Counted from the first letter of the stretch, positions 29,115 through 38,755 are shown. The stretch is 64,000 nt of DNA from Citromicrobium sp. JLT1363 (GCF_000186705.1 NZ_AEUE01000010.1:62001-126000), one strand, 5' to 3'. Notes: a model not told the origin generated them from the letters alone. A program made the numbers and translations.

Positions 29115-30677
29115 TCAGGCTGCGTCGGCAAGGCGCGAACTGTCGGCCATGCGCGCGTGATTGTTGAACGCGGCGAGCAGCGCCTCGGCGGCGGCGATCA
29201 CCACATCGGTGTGCTGGCTGCGCCCGGCAATGGCGACCCCATCGACCGTCAGGCCCACCCCGATTTCCATCTCGCGCGAAAGCTGATGGGCATCGACGCT
29301 TTCGAGCATGCCTTCCTTCACTTCGGCGGCGACGCAGAAGGCATCGGTCAGCGCCTCGAACGGGCCGGTGCCGTGACCGATGGTGGTGATCCGCCCGCGC
29401 GCCCGGTGATCGAGCGTGACCTTCGCCGTCGGGCGCTCCTGCGCCTTGGTGCCGGTGCGCATCTCCACGCGCACCAGTTCCCACGCATGCCCGCGACCGT
29501 CCTCCGCGACCAGATCGCACAGGTCGTTATCGGTCACTTCGCGCTTGGTGTCCGCCAGCCGCTTGAAGTCGGCATAGAGCTGTTCGAACCGGTTCGCGCC
29601 GAGTTCGTGACCCAGCGCTTCCAGCCGCGCGCGCAGCGCGTGCTTGCCCGAGTGCTTGCCCAGCACCAGCGCGTTGGACGGCAGCCCGATATCCTCGGGC
29701 TTCATGATCTCGTAGGTGCGCCGGTCGGCCAGCACGCCGTGCTGGTGAATGCCCGCCTCGTGCGCGAAGGCGTTGCGGCCCACGATGGCCTTGTTGCGCG
29801 GCGGCGCGTTGCCGGTCGTCTCGCCCAGCAGACGGCTGACGGCGAAGATCTCGCGCGTTTCCACGCCGGTGGTGGCGGCATAGTGATCGGGCCGGGTGTT
29901 CAGCGCCATGACCACTTCTTCCAGCGCGCAATTGCCCGCACGCTCCCCGATCCCATTGATGGTGCATTCGACCTGGCCTGCGCCGCCGCGAACCGCGGCG
30001 AGGCTGTTCGCCACCGCCATGCCCAGATCGTCATGATTGTGGGTGGAGAAGATCACATGGTCGGGCCGCGCGACATTGGCGGTCAGGTCCGCGAACAGCG
30101 CGTAGATTTCTTCGGGCGAAGTGTAGCCAACCGTGTCGGGCACGTTGAGAACGTCCGCACCTGCCGCCGCCGCACATTCGAGAACCTCCTTCAGGAAGGC
30201 GGGTTCGGTGCGCAAAGCATCCTCGGCCGAAAACTCGATCTCGGTGAAGCGGCCCCTCGCCATCTTCAGCGCCCGTTCGATGGTCTTGAGCGCTTCGGGC
30301 TTTTCCATCTTGTGCTTGGCCGCCAGATGCAGGTCGCTGGTGCCGAAGAACAGGTGCAGCCGGCTGCGGCGCGCAGGCCCCAGCGCCCGCTCGGCGGCGT
30401 CGATGTCACCCTCCGTCGCGCGCGAGAGCGAGCACAGCATGGGCGCGTCGTGCAGATACCCGATCTCGCTGGCGATCGTATGGATCGCCTCGGCATCCCC
30501 GGGGGAGGCGGCTGCGAAGCCGACCTCCATCACATCCACCTTCAGCTTCGTCAGCGCATGCGCGAGCTTGAGCTTCTGCGCCGTGTTCATGGAGAAGCCG
30601 GGCGCCTGCTCGCCATCGCGCAAGGACGTGTCGAAGATCGCAATATTGCGCACACCGGTCTCAGGCTGTTGCGACAT
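29115..30677 (-). CDS. leuA: 2-isopropylmalate synthase
   Basis: 520 residues, the bacterial LeuA type 1 size. The TIM-barrel opens with [16 protein letters not shown] (metal Asp, catalytic Arg). [15 protein letters not shown] carries the metal His pair, and [18 protein letters not shown] follows. The C-terminal ~130 residues are the leucine-feedback domain ([20 protein letters not shown]). It condenses acetyl-CoA with 2-oxoisovalerate as the first committed step to leucine. Its start overlaps ilvM by 17 nt, linking the leu and ilv parts of the superoperon. Confidence 0.97.
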   Translation of the reverse strand: MSQQPETGVRNIAIFDTSLRDGEQAPGFSMNTAQKLKLAHALTKLKVDVMEVGFAAASPGDAEAIHTIASEIGYLHDAPMLCSLSRATEGDIDAAERALGPARRSRLHLFFGTSDLHLAAKHKMEKPEALKTIERALKMARGRFTEIEFSAEDALRTEPAFLKEVLECAAAAGADVLNVPDTVGYTSPEEIYALFADLTANVARPDHVIFSTHNHDDLGMAVANSLAAVRGGAGQVECTINGIGERAGNCALEEVVMALNTRPDHYAATTGVETREIFAVSRLLGETTGNAPPRNKAIVGRNAFAHEAGIHQHGVLADRRTYEIMKPEDIGLPSNALVLGKHSGKHALRARLEALGHELGANRFEQLYADFKRLADTKREVTDNDLCDLVAEDGRGHAWELVRVEMRTGTKAQERPTAKVTLDHRARGRITTIGHGTGPFEALTDAFCVAAEVKEGMLESVDAHQLSREMEIGVGLTVDGVAIAGRSQHTDVVIAAAEALLAAFNNHARMADSSRLADAA

Positions 30678-30939
30678 TGGCTACCTCCATGACCGGGGGG
30701 GCATTGCTCAGGCGGATCGTGGTCTCGACATCGTACAGCCGCTCCACCTGGCGCAGCATGATGTCGACCCGGCGGCTCTCGTCCAGCGGCTCCAGCGCCA
30801 GCGTCATCACGGCGCGGTTGCCATCGCTGCCCATCTGCATGGAACGGACCGCGAAGGCGCGCGCCTCGATCACGCCGAGGATCCGGCGAAGCGCGCCTTC
30901 CGCGCAGCGGAATTCGATGCGGATATGTTCAAGTTTCAT
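30661..30939 (-). CDS. ilvM: Acetolactate synthase small subunit, short IlvM-like ACT domain
   Basis: 92 residues, one ACT domain (IRIEFRCAEGALRRILGVIEARAFAVRSMQM), matching the size of IlvM rather than the ~160-residue IlvN/IlvH. It should regulate the catalytic subunit encoded directly upstream. Start and stop overlap ilvG (11 nt) and leuA (17 nt) respectively. Short size may mean altered or absent valine feedback, as known for the IlvGM isozyme of enteric bacteria. That point is inference. Confidence 0.85.
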   Translation of the reverse strand: MKLEHIRIEFRCAEGALRRILGVIEARAFAVRSMQMGSDGNRAVMTLALEPLDESRRVDIMLRQVERLYDVETTIRLSNAPPVMEVANVATA

Positions 30940-32638
30940 TGCGCTTCTCCATCATTTCGGCATTGGATTTGCCCGGTGGCACCAGCGGCCACACGTTTTC
31001 TTCCGGATCGATCCGGACATGCGCGAGGATCGGTCCGCGCGCGGCCATCAGCCGGTCGATCGCCCCGTCCACTTCCTCGCGCCGTTCGATGCCGAAAGCC
31101 TCGATTCCGAAGGCGTTGGCGACCTCGACGAAATCGGGATTGTCGGACAGATCGACCTCGGAATAATTGCCGGCAAAGAACAGCTCCTGCCACTGGCGCA
31201 CCAGGCCCAGCATCGCGTTGTCGAGCAGCACGATCTTCACCGGGATCTGGTAGCGGCGCAGCGTCGCCAGTTCCTGGATGTTCATCTGGAACCCGCCGTC
31301 GCCGCAGATTGCGAAGACCTCCTTTTCCGGCTCGGCCAGCTTGGCGCCGATTGCGGCGGGCAGGCCATATCCCATCGCGCCGAGGCCGCCGCTGGTGAGG
31401 TGCGCCTGCGGGCGCGAGAAGCGGCAGTGCTGCGCAACCCACATCTGGTGCTGGCCGACATCGCACGCGGCGACGAAATCGTCACCCACGCGTTCCGACA
31501 GCGCCTTGAGCATCGCGGGCGCATAGATGCCATTGCCCGGCGCGTCGTAGCGCGGGGCGTAGGCGGTGCGGTCCGCCATGATCCGGTCGGTCCACGGCTG
31601 GATATCGCCCCGCGCGAAGTCGATCGCCGCCAGGCTTGCCTTCAGGTTGCCGCACACTGCCGCATGGGCAAAGCGCAGCTTGCCCAGTTCGGCGGCGTCG
31701 ACGTCGATATGGACGACCGAGGCGTGCGGCGCGAATTCGGCCAGCTTGCCGGTCGCCCGGTCGTCGAACCGCGCACCGACCACGATCAGCAGATCGCTTT
31801 CCTGCACCGCCATGTTGGCCGCGCGGTGGCCGTGCATCCCCAGCATGCCCAGCATCGCGGGATGCTCGGGCGGCAGCACGCCCAGGCCCTGCAAAGTCGC
31901 AACCGCCGGGATGCCGCTTTCATCGACGATGCGGCGTACCATCTCGCTCGCGTTGGAACGCCCGATCCCGCCGCCAAGATAGAACAGCGGGCGCTGCGAG
32001 GCGGCGATCAGCTTTTCGGCCTCGGCAATCGACTCCTGCGACGGTGAAGGCAGCACGTCCGCTTTGGGAAGACGTTTGCCGGGATTATCGCATTGCGCCT
32101 GCTGCACGTCCTTGGGCAGATCGACCAGCACCGGGCCGGGCCGCCCGCCCTCGGCGATGGCGAAGGCCTCCGCCAGCATCGCGGGAATATCCTCGGGCCG
32201 GCGGATGATGATCGAATGCTTCACGATCGGCATCGTCATGCCGAAGATATCGGTTTCCTGAAAAGCGTCGGTCCCCATCATCGGCTGCGCGACCTGGCCG
32301 GTGATCGCAACCATCGGCACCGAATCGAGATAGGCATTGGCAATCCCGGTGATGAGGTTGGTCGCACCCGGACCGGAGGTGGCCAGGCACACCCCCGCCC
32401 GGCCGGTCGCCCGGCCATAGGCATCGGCGGCGAAGGCGGCGGCCTGTTCGTGCCGGACGAGGATGTGACGCGTACTGCCCTGCGGAAGCGCATCGTAAAC
32501 CGGCATGATCGCTCCGCCGGGATAACCGAACACGCATTCTACCCCGAGCGCGCCCAGCGTATCGACGACGAGTTGCGCACCCGTGCGGGTGGCAGGCTCA
32601 ATCTCGGGACTGGGGGCGGGCGTGGTCATGGCGGTCAT
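30929..32638 (-). CDS. ilvG: Acetolactate synthase large (catalytic) subunit
   Basis: 569 residues, a ThDP-dependent synthase. The N-terminal ThDP domain has VFGYPGGAIMPVYDAL and the catalytic Glu in RHEQAAAFAADAYGRATG. A central FAD-type domain follows. The C-terminal cofactor motif is GDGGFQMNIQEL with ~30 residues to LLDN. It makes acetolactate or acetohydroxybutyrate from pyruvate. Pairing with a short IlvM-type subunit suggests the IlvG naming; ilvB is also defensible. Start ATG 32638, no strong ribosome binding site; a second ATG is at 32629. It lies 30 bp downstream of ilvC. Confidence 0.95.
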   Translation of the reverse strand: MTAMTTPAPSPEIEPATRTGAQLVVDTLGALGVECVFGYPGGAIMPVYDALPQGSTRHILVRHEQAAAFAADAYGRATGRAGVCLATSGPGATNLITGIANAYLDSVPMVAITGQVAQPMMGTDAFQETDIFGMTMPIVKHSIIIRRPEDIPAMLAEAFAIAEGGRPGPVLVDLPKDVQQAQCDNPGKRLPKADVLPSPSQESIAEAEKLIAASQRPLFYLGGGIGRSNASEMVRRIVDESGIPAVATLQGLGVLPPEHPAMLGMLGMHGHRAANMAVQESDLLIVVGARFDDRATGKLAEFAPHASVVHIDVDAAELGKLRFAHAAVCGNLKASLAAIDFARGDIQPWTDRIMADRTAYAPRYDAPGNGIYAPAMLKALSERVGDDFVAACDVGQHQMWVAQHCRFSRPQAHLTSGGLGAMGYGLPAAIGAKLAEPEKEVFAICGDGGFQMNIQELATLRRYQIPVKIVLLDNAMLGLVRQWQELFFAGNYSEVDLSDNPDFVEVANAFGIEAFGIERREEVDGAIDRLMAARGPILAHVRIDPEENVWPLVPPGKSNAEMMEKRNET

Positions 32639-32668
32639 GGTTCTCGCTTTCAGAAAGGTGTCCTGCGA

Positions 32669-33700
32669 TCAGGCAGCCTTCTGCTCCTTCTTCTTCCGGG
32701 CGGCTTCCAGCCACGGCATCATCGCGCGCAGCTCCTTGCCGGTCGCTTCGATGGGGTGGCTCAGATCGGCGGCCTGCATCTTGTCGTATTCGGCCTTCCC
32801 GGCCTCGTTCTCGGCAATCCAGTTCTTGGCGAAGGTGCCATCCTGAATGTCGGTCAGGACCTCCTTCATCCGCGCACGGGTTTCGTCGTTGATGACGCGC
32901 GGACCGGAGACGAGATCGCCGTAGATCGCGGTTTCGGAGACGAACTCGTGCATCTTCTCGAACCCGCCTTCGTACAGCAGATCGACGATCAGCTTCAGTT
33001 CGTGCAGGCACTCGTAATAGGCGATTTCAGGCTGGTAGCCCGCGTCCACCAGCGTCTCGAACCCGGCGGCGACCAGTTCGGTCGCACCGCCGCACAGCAC
33101 GGCCTGTTCGCCGAACAGATCGGTCTCGGTTTCCTCGCGGAAGCTGGTTTCGATCGCGCCGGCGGTCGTCCCGCCGATCAGGCTGGCATAGGCCAGCGCA
33201 CGCTCGCGCGCTTCGCCGGTGGCGTCCTGACGCACGGCGAACAGGCACGGCACGCCCGCGCCGCGTTCGTATTCGCGGCGGACCAGATCGCCCGGCCCCT
33301 TGGGCGCAACCAGGATCACGTCGATCCCGTCGGCGGGCTGGATGCGCTCGTACAGCACGGTGAAGCCATGCGCGACGAGCAGCGCGTCGCCCTGTTCCAG
33401 GTTGGGCGCGATCTCGCTGGCGTAGATCGCCTCGTGGCTCATGTCCGGCGTCAGCAGCGCGACGAGCGATGCGGCCTTGGCGGCCTCGGCCACCGGCATC
33501 ACGGTCAATCCGTCGGCGCGGGCCTTGGCCGCGGTGGGCGAGCCGTCGCGCAGGCCGACGATCACTTCGCAGCCGCTTTCCTTCAGGTTCATCGCATGGG
33601 CACGGCCCTGGCTGCCGTAGCCGATCACGGCAACGGGACGGTCCTTGACCAGCGCGGGCTTGGCATCGGCATCGGTGTAGACTTTGATGGTTTTCGGCAT
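32669..33700 (-). CDS. ilvC: Ketol-acid reductoisomerase (class I)
   Basis: 343 residues from ATG 33700 ([17 protein letters not shown]), GAGGGAAC upstream. The NADPH Rossmann motif is [19 protein letters not shown], and the C-terminal knotted domain has [19 protein letters not shown] with the magnesium ligands. The short length defines class I. It converts acetolactate to dihydroxyisovalerate with NADPH. It begins 13 bp after ilvD and lies in pathway order within the operon. Confidence 0.97.
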   Translation of the reverse strand: MPKTIKVYTDADAKPALVKDRPVAVIGYGSQGRAHAMNLKESGCEVIVGLRDGSPTAAKARADGLTVMPVAEAAKAASLVALLTPDMSHEAIYASEIAPNLEQGDALLVAHGFTVLYERIQPADGIDVILVAPKGPGDLVRREYERGAGVPCLFAVRQDATGEARERALAYASLIGGTTAGAIETSFREETETDLFGEQAVLCGGATELVAAGFETLVDAGYQPEIAYYECLHELKLIVDLLYEGGFEKMHEFVSETAIYGDLVSGPRVINDETRARMKEVLTDIQDGTFAKNWIAENEAGKAEYDKMQAADLSHPIEATGKELRAMMPWLEAARKKKEQKAA

Positions 33701-33713
33701 GATTTCAGTTCCC

Positions 33714-35390
33714 TCACTCGGTAACGGGTGGAATGGTGGTGGCGCCGTAAGCGGCGGACGAGACAAGGCGGGCGTACTTGTCGAACGCGCCGCCCATGCG
33801 GTTGAGTTCACGCGGGACATGCGCCGCGCGGCGCGCGTCCCAGTCGATATCGGCGTCGATCCGGCGTGCATCTGTGTCGATACGGACGATGTCGCCTTCC
33901 TCGATCAGTGCGATGGGGCCGCCAGCGGCTGCTTCCGGGGAGCAGTGGCCGATCACGAAACCATGGCTGGCTCCGGAAAAGCGCCCGTCCGTGATCAGGG
34001 CGACCTCTCCGGCGAGGCCCTGCCCGGCAAGCGCTGCGGTAACCGCCAGCATTTCGCGCATGCCCGGGCCGCCTGCGGGGCCTTCGTAGCGGATGATAAC
34101 CACGTCTCCGGCCTTGATCCGGTTGGCGTTGACGGCGGCGAAGCAGGCTTCTTCACCTTCGAACACCCGGGCCGGGCCCTCGAAGGATTTCGAACCATAT
34201 CCGGCGGTCTTGAGCACCGCGCCTTCGGGCGCGACATCGCCGTAGAGAATGCTCAGGCCTCCGGTCGCCTTGACCGGATCGGCGGGGGTTTTGACGACCT
34301 GCTGGCCTTCGGTTTCCTCTGCCTCGGCCAGTTCGGCGAACAGGCTGCGCCCGGTCACGGTCGGCGTATCGGCGATCATCTCCGCATCGGCCAGCCGCTT
34401 GCCGAACAGCGGCACGCCGCCTGCCGCGTAGAGATCGCGGGCCAGAAAGCGCCCGCCCGGCTTGAGGTCGGTAATGACGGGCACGGTGCGCGAGAGCTCG
34501 TCGAAGGTCTCGATCGGGAAGGCGAAGCCCGCCTCGGCCGCGATCGCAGGCAGGTGCAGCACCGCATTGGTCGAACCGCCGCTGGCGACCACGGCGGTGG
34601 CCGCATTGCGAACCGACGCCGGGGTGACGAAGCTGCGTGCCGAGGTGCCCTCGTGCGCCAGCTTCGCGGCCAGCCGCCCGCAGCGCGCAGCTTCGACACG
34701 CTTGGCGGCATCGGTCGCGGGCGGATCGCCCGATCCCATGGGGGAGATACCCATCATCGCCAATGCCATGGCCATGGTGTTGGCGGTGAACTGGCCGCCG
34801 CACGCGCCGGCGCCGGGACACGCGGCACGCTCGACCTTGTCGAGTTCCGCATCGCTCATGTCACCCTTGGCATGCGCGCCGACGGCTTCGAACACATCCT
34901 GGATCGACAGGTCGCGCCCATCCATGTGGCCGGGCATGATCGTGCCGCCGTAGAAGACCAGTCCGGGAATATCGAGCCGCGCCAGCGCCATTGCGGCGGC
35001 AGGGATGGTCTTGTCGCAGCCGACCAGTATGACCGCCGCGTCCAGAGAATGGCCGCGCACCGCCAGCTCTATCGAATCGGCGATCAGTTCACGGCTCATC
35101 AGCGAGGCGCGCATGCCCTCGCCGCCCATCGTGATCCCGTCGGAAACGACGATGGTGTTGAAATCGACCGGGGTCGCACCGTTTTCGCGCAGGCCCTGCC
35201 GGATCGGCTCGGCCAGATCGGCGAGGTGCATGTTGCACGGTGTCACGGTGGACCATGTGTTGACCACCGCGACCATGGGCTGTGCCATCTGCTCGTCCGT
35301 AAAGCCCGCGCCACGCAGCATGGCGCGCGCCGGCGCCTTGGCCGGGCCCTTGGTGATCGCGTCTGAGCGTTTGGAAGCTGTTTGCGTCAT
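33714..35390 (-). CDS. ilvD: Dihydroxy-acid dehydratase
   Basis: 558 residues from ATG 35390. An IlvD/Edd family enzyme: cluster cysteines in [26 protein letters not shown] and [15 protein letters not shown], and the C-terminal substrate motif [16 protein letters not shown]. It dehydrates dihydroxyisovalerate and dihydroxymethylvalerate to the 2-oxo acids. First structural gene of the superoperon, immediately downstream of a terminator-like hairpin and a Val/Leu/Ile-rich leader ORF, so it is probably controlled by attenuation. The frame is open to 35636, but that stretch crosses the leader. Confidence 0.97.
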   Translation of the reverse strand: MTQTASKRSDAITKGPAKAPARAMLRGAGFTDEQMAQPMVAVVNTWSTVTPCNMHLADLAEPIRQGLRENGATPVDFNTIVVSDGITMGGEGMRASLMSRELIADSIELAVRGHSLDAAVILVGCDKTIPAAAMALARLDIPGLVFYGGTIMPGHMDGRDLSIQDVFEAVGAHAKGDMSDAELDKVERAACPGAGACGGQFTANTMAMALAMMGISPMGSGDPPATDAAKRVEAARCGRLAAKLAHEGTSARSFVTPASVRNAATAVVASGGSTNAVLHLPAIAAEAGFAFPIETFDELSRTVPVITDLKPGGRFLARDLYAAGGVPLFGKRLADAEMIADTPTVTGRSLFAELAEAEETEGQQVVKTPADPVKATGGLSILYGDVAPEGAVLKTAGYGSKSFEGPARVFEGEEACFAAVNANRIKAGDVVIIRYEGPAGGPGMREMLAVTAALAGQGLAGEVALITDGRFSGASHGFVIGHCSPEAAAGGPIALIEEGDIVRIDTDARRIDADIDWDARRAAHVPRELNRMGGAFDKYARLVSSAAYGATTIPPVTE

Positions 35391-35425
35391 GTCGTTTCGT
35401 CCCCAGAGCATGCCTGGACGGTCCA

Positions 35426-35463
35426 AATAAAAAACCCCGCTATCCTTACCGGAGAGCGGGGTT
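35426..35463 (-). terminator. Attenuator of the ilv-leu superoperon
   Basis: On the minus strand, AACCCCGCT (35463-35455) and AGCGGGGTT (35441-35433) form a perfect 9-bp stem with a 13-nt loop, followed by TTTTTTAT. It lies between the leader ORF stop (35486) and ilvD (35390). The 5' arm sequence CCCCGCTC (35461-35454) is exactly complementary to GAGCGGGG in the leader ORF (35512-35505), giving an alternative antiterminator pairing. Confidence 0.85.
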
Positions 35464-35485
35464 CGAGAGGTCCGTCTGGCTTGGC

Positions 35486-35608
35486 TCAGCCGATGGGCAC
35501 CCCTCCCCGCTCGATAAGAAGTACGAGTACAAGGACAAGGAGCAGCACAAAGGCCAGCGCGGAGGGCGCTGCTTCGTTTGCAATCCGGGGTGCGGCCTTG
35601 GCCTGCAT
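35486..35608 (-). CDS. ilvL: Branched-chain leader peptide (ilv attenuation)
   Basis: 40 codons from ATG 35608, preceded by GAGGAA. After ~20 ordinary residues come twelve consecutive branched-chain codons, [12 protein letters not shown], then ERGGVPIG and TGA. The run uses CTT four times and GTA twice, codons that are uncommon in the surrounding GC-rich genes. The codons for ERG directly after the run carry GAGCGGGG, complementary to the attenuator's 5' arm. This is the layout of classical ilv/leu leader peptides: ribosomes stalled for lack of charged Leu, Val or Ile tRNA free the antiterminator. The sequence features are directly visible. The mechanism is inferred from the enteric paradigm. 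Confidence 0.85.
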   Translation of the reverse strand: MQAKAAPRIANEAAPSALAFVLLLVLVLVLLIERGGVPIG

Positions 35609-35654
35609 TCCTGATTCCTCGCATGCGCAGCACCATTGCTGCGGTGGCGAGACG

Positions 35655-35684
35655 TTTATATCATCAGAACTTAAGGGCAAGCAA
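35655..35684 (-). promoter_or_regulatory. Candidate sigma-70 promoter of the ilv-leu superoperon
   Basis: On the minus strand, TTGCTT (35684-35679) and TATAAA (35660-35655) are 18 bp apart. Transcription would start near 35648, about 40 nt before the leader peptide ATG. An AT-rich stretch lies upstream. It is the best promoter-like match between proB and the leader. Confidence 0.5.
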
Positions 35685-35761
35685 AAATATTACCGAATTT
35701 TCGATTTTTACGCTCCGATTGTGTCCCGACCAGCGCAAGCCTGCTGGATTCCGGCGGAATC

Positions 35762-36574
35762 TCAGGGGTCTGCGGGGGCGAACAAAGTGGCGCGGGCGCC
35801 CTCCGCCAGCCGGTGGATCGGGTGGTCCTCGCGCCCGCTGGCAATGATCGTGCGGCACCCCAGCGCTCCTGCATGGCGCGCCGCCGCGATCTTGGTGGCC
35901 ATGCCACCCGTGCCCACGCCATCGGCCTGCGTGCCCCCCGCCATTGCGACGATCCCCTCGTCGATCGAAGATACGTACCCGACATGCCGCGCAGCCGCCT
36001 CGCGCGGGTCGCGATCATAGAGCCCGTCCACGTCGGACAGCAGCAGCAGCAGGTCTGCCCCGGCCAGTTCGGCGACGCGGGCGGACAGCCGGTCGTTGTC
36101 GCCCAGCTTCAGTTCCTCTGTGGCGACGCTGTCGTTCTCGTTGACCACGGGCACCGCGCCCGCTTCCAGCAATACGGCCAGCGTCGCCTGCGCATTGGCC
36201 GATCGTTCGGGCGATACGCTGTCCTGCAGGGTGAGCAGCAGCTGCGCGACCGCGACATCGTGTTCGGCAAAGGCAGCCGCCCATGCATTCATCAGCAGGC
36301 TCTGCCCGATCGCCGCCGCCGCCTGGCGTCGGTCCAGCTGCGTGGAGCGCGGGATGCCGAGCCGCTGCCAGCCAAGCGCGACGGCCCCCGAACTCACGAC
36401 GATGACGGTGGCGCCCGCTTCGCGCAGATCGACCAGGTCGCGCGCCAGTCCGGCCAGCCAGCCCGCACGCGGGGTCCGGTTCGCCGGGTCGATCAGCAGC
36501 GAGGAGCCGATCTTGACGACGATCCTTCCGGCAGAGCCCAGCCATTGCGCGGCAGTCGGTTCGGGGTTTCTCAA
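35762..36574 (-). CDS. proB: Glutamate 5-kinase, short form without PUA domain
   Basis: 270 residues, an amino-acid-kinase domain: GRIVVKIGSSLLID phosphate loop, VSSGAVALGWQRLG, PVVNENDSVATEE and LGDNDRLSARVAELAGADLLLLLSDVDGLY. It phosphorylates glutamate in the first step of proline synthesis. The ~100-residue C-terminal PUA domain of E. coli ProB is absent, so this is a compact form. Start: a TTG at 36574 overlapping the TGA of the upstream HTH gene (TTGA). No GTG or ATG gives a better start, and upstream reading is antisense-like. Usual partners obg or proA are not adjacent. Confidence 0.88.
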   Translation of the reverse strand: MRNPEPTAAQWLGSAGRIVVKIGSSLLIDPANRTPRAGWLAGLARDLVDLREAGATVIVVSSGAVALGWQRLGIPRSTQLDRRQAAAAIGQSLLMNAWAAAFAEHDVAVAQLLLTLQDSVSPERSANAQATLAVLLEAGAVPVVNENDSVATEELKLGDNDRLSARVAELAGADLLLLLSDVDGLYDRDPREAAARHVGYVSSIDEGIVAMAGGTQADGVGTGGMATKIAAARHAGALGCRTIIASGREDHPIHRLAEGARATLFAPADP

Positions 36575-36888
36575 GTGCTCTCTCGCTCCGTCTGCCCGTG
36601 ATGAAGGATCAGCAGGCGCACCAGTTTCGCGATCGGCCGGGGAACGCCGATGCGGCCATCCAGCCAGAGACTCACGGTCGAACGGTCGACCCCGATGGCC
36701 CGGGCGAGCGCAGTCTGGGTGGAATATCCCAGTTCGTCCATCGCCAGCTTGAGTTCCGCGGGCTGCATCGAGGCGAGCATCGGGTCGACCGCGTCTGCAT
36801 CTTTTGTGCAACTGCGGCTCGCAGGTGCAGTAGCTTTAATGTCACACTCGTTGCCCGTTGAATATTTCACGCCCGTTTTTTGGCTCAT
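36571..36888 (-). CDS. Small HTH protein upstream of proB
   Basis: About 105 residues if started at ATG 36888 (AAAGG upstream), or 69 if started at ATG 36780; the frame is open further to 37101. The conserved part is the C-terminal Cro/YdaS-like helix-turn-helix (GYSTQTALARAIGVDRSTVSLWLDGRIGVPRPIAKLVRLL). The N-terminal extension (SQKTGVKYSTGNECDIKA) looks unstructured. The stop overlaps the proB TTG start, so the two may be co-translated. Targets unknown. It is divergent from glnK. Confidence 0.6.
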   Translation of the reverse strand: MSQKTGVKYSTGNECDIKATAPASRSCTKDADAVDPMLASMQPAELKLAMDELGYSTQTALARAIGVDRSTVSLWLDGRIGVPRPIAKLVRLLILHHGQTEREST

Positions 36889-37066
36889 TGCGGCCTTTAA
36901 AGGTCCGTTTTTCAAAGCCTTCCCCCACCAAATGCTGCGCTGCAAAACAAGATTGACCGGCTCGTTGTAATTGTGCGATGCATCATAAATGACAAATCCA
37001 TGACCCTTCAAGCAAGAATTGGAGGGAGTGGCTGCTGTCACGTGAAATTTTCTACCAGGGGGGAAT

Positions 37067-37405
37067 ATGAAACTAGTCGTAGCCATCATCAAACCTTTCA
37101 AGCTCGATGAGGTCGTTCAGGCACTCACGGGCGTGGGAGTGACGGGCCTGACCGTTACCGAAGCCAAGGGATTCGGACGCCAGAAAGGCCACACCGAAGT
37201 CTATCGCGGTGCCGAATACGACACGAGCTTCGTGCCCAAGGTGCGGCTCGAGGCGGTCGTCGCCGACGATGTCGCGGCCAAGGCCGTCGATGCCATCGCC
37301 GCCGCAGCCAAGACCGACTCGATCGGCGACGGCAAGATCTTCACGCTCGACGTTCCGTCCGCGCTGCGCATCCGCACCGGCGAAACCGACGACACCGCAC
37401 TCTGA
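37067..37405 (+). CDS. glnK: Nitrogen regulatory protein PII
   Basis: 112 residues, canonical PII. MKLVVAIIKPFKLDEV opens the protein. The T-loop GHTEVYRGAEYDTSF carries Tyr51, the uridylylation site, and the C-terminal GKIFTLDVPSALRIRTGETD is conserved. It senses 2-oxoglutarate and ATP/ADP and binds AmtB. The gene precedes amtB by 12 bp, the usual glnK-amtB pair, hence glnK rather than glnB. GGAGG-type sequence precedes the start. I looked for sigma-54 and NtrC motifs upstream and found none convincing. Confidence 0.95.
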   Translation: MKLVVAIIKPFKLDEVVQALTGVGVTGLTVTEAKGFGRQKGHTEVYRGAEYDTSFVPKVRLEAVVADDVAAKAVDAIAAAAKTDSIGDGKIFTLDVPSALRIRTGETDDTAL

Positions 37406-37417
37406 GGGGGGTCAGAA

Positions 37418-38755
37418 ATGAAATTCAGTATCAGATCCATTGCCGCCGCAGGCCTTGCAGCATGCGCTGCAACGCCGGCTTTCGCGCTCCAGGCGCCCGC
37501 CGAAACGGTTGAAGCCGCCGCCACCATCGCCAAGGGCGATACCGCCTTCATGATCATTGCCACCGTGCTGGTCATGCTGATGATCGTGCCCGGCCTCGCG
37601 CTGTTCTACGGCGGCCTCGCCCGCACGAAGAACATGGCCTCCGTCCTCACCCAGGTGCTCGGCGTCGCGTGCCTCGCCATGATCATCTGGGTCACCTACG
37701 GCTACTCGATGGCGTTCGGCGACACCGGCAACGCCTTCATCGCCGATTTCGGCAAGGTCTTCCTGAAGGGGGTCACCTCGGATTCGGGCGCGGCGACCTT
37801 CACCGACGGGGTCGAGATCCCCGAATACATCTTCATCGCCTTCCAGATGACCTTCGCTGCGATCACCGCCGCGCTGATCGTCGGCGGGACGATGGAGCGG
37901 GCCAAGTTCTCGACCATGATGGTGTTCACCGCCATCTGGCTGACGATCGTCTACTTCCCGATCGCGCACATGGTGTGGGCGACCGGCGGGCTGATCTTCG
38001 AATGGGGCGCACTCGACTTCGCGGGCGGTACCGTGGTCCACATCAACGCGGGCGTTTCCGCGCTGGTCGGCTGCCTGATCCTCGGCAAGCGCGTGGGCTA
38101 CCCGAAGGAACCGATGCCCCCGCACTCGCTGACCATGACGCTGATCGGCACCGGCCTGCTGTGGGTTGGCTGGTTCGGCTTCAACGGCGGGTCGGAGCTC
38201 GAAGCGGACGGCGTGGCCTCGCTCGCGGTGCTCAACACCTTCGTCGCCACGGCTGCGGGCGTGCTGTTCTGGATGCTGGGCGAGACCATCTCGGGCCGCA
38301 AGGGTTCGCTGCTGGGCGGCTGCTCGGGCGCCATTGCAGGCCTCGTCGCGGTCACTCCGGCGGCAGGTAACAGCGGGCCGTTCGGGGCGATCCTGATCGG
38401 TGCGGCTGCCGCGCTGGTGTGCTTCTGGTTCGTCACCATGCTCAAGCCCAAGCTGGGGCTGGACGATACCGCGGACGTCTTCGGCATCCACGGCATCGGC
38501 GGCATCGTCGGCTCGCTCGGCACCGCCTTCACCATGATGCCGGGCCTCGGCGGACCGGGCGATGCGGAATACGACGCCGGCGCGCAGTTCATCATCCAGG
38601 CAATGGGCGTGGGCGTCGCAATCGGCTGGGCCGCAGTGGGCGCCGCGATCGCATGGATCATTGCCAAGCTGGTGACCGGCGGGCGCGTCTCCGAAGAGAA
38701 GGAACGCGACGGCCTCGACCTCAGCGAACACGGCGAACGCGCCTACAACTACTGA
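37418..38755 (+). CDS. amtB: Ammonium transporter
   Basis: 445 residues. A signal-peptide-like N-terminus (MKFSIRSIAAAGLAACAATPAFA), known in proteobacterial Amt proteins, precedes eleven predicted helices. Family signatures: DTAFMIIATVLVMLMIVPGLALFYGGL, DFAGGTVVHINAGVSALVG with the first pore His, and FGIHGIGGIVGSLGTA with the second. It conducts ammonium/ammonia across the inner membrane and is gated by the PII protein encoded just upstream. AGGGGGG lies at the ribosome binding position. Confidence 0.96.
   Translation: MKFSIRSIAAAGLAACAATPAFALQAPAETVEAAATIAKGDTAFMIIATVLVMLMIVPGLALFYGGLARTKNMASVLTQVLGVACLAMIIWVTYGYSMAFGDTGNAFIADFGKVFLKGVTSDSGAATFTDGVEIPEYIFIAFQMTFAAITAALIVGGTMERAKFSTMMVFTAIWLTIVYFPIAHMVWATGGLIFEWGALDFAGGTVVHINAGVSALVGCLILGKRVGYPKEPMPPHSLTMTLIGTGLLWVGWFGFNGGSELEADGVASLAVLNTFVATAAGVLFWMLGETISGRKGSLLGGCSGAIAGLVAVTPAAGNSGPFGAILIGAAAALVCFWFVTMLKPKLGLDDTADVFGIHGIGGIVGSLGTAFTMMPGLGGPGDAEYDAGAQFIIQAMGVGVAIGWAAVGAAIAWIIAKLVTGGRVSEEKERDGLDLSEHGERAYNY

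Noticed and set aside
36889-37066. Sigma-54 promoter or NtrC site upstream of glnK
   Set aside because: I looked for GG-N10-GC and TGCACC dyads. Nothing with correct spacing is present, and an imperfect TGCA dyad at about 36807-36829 is inside the HTH gene.
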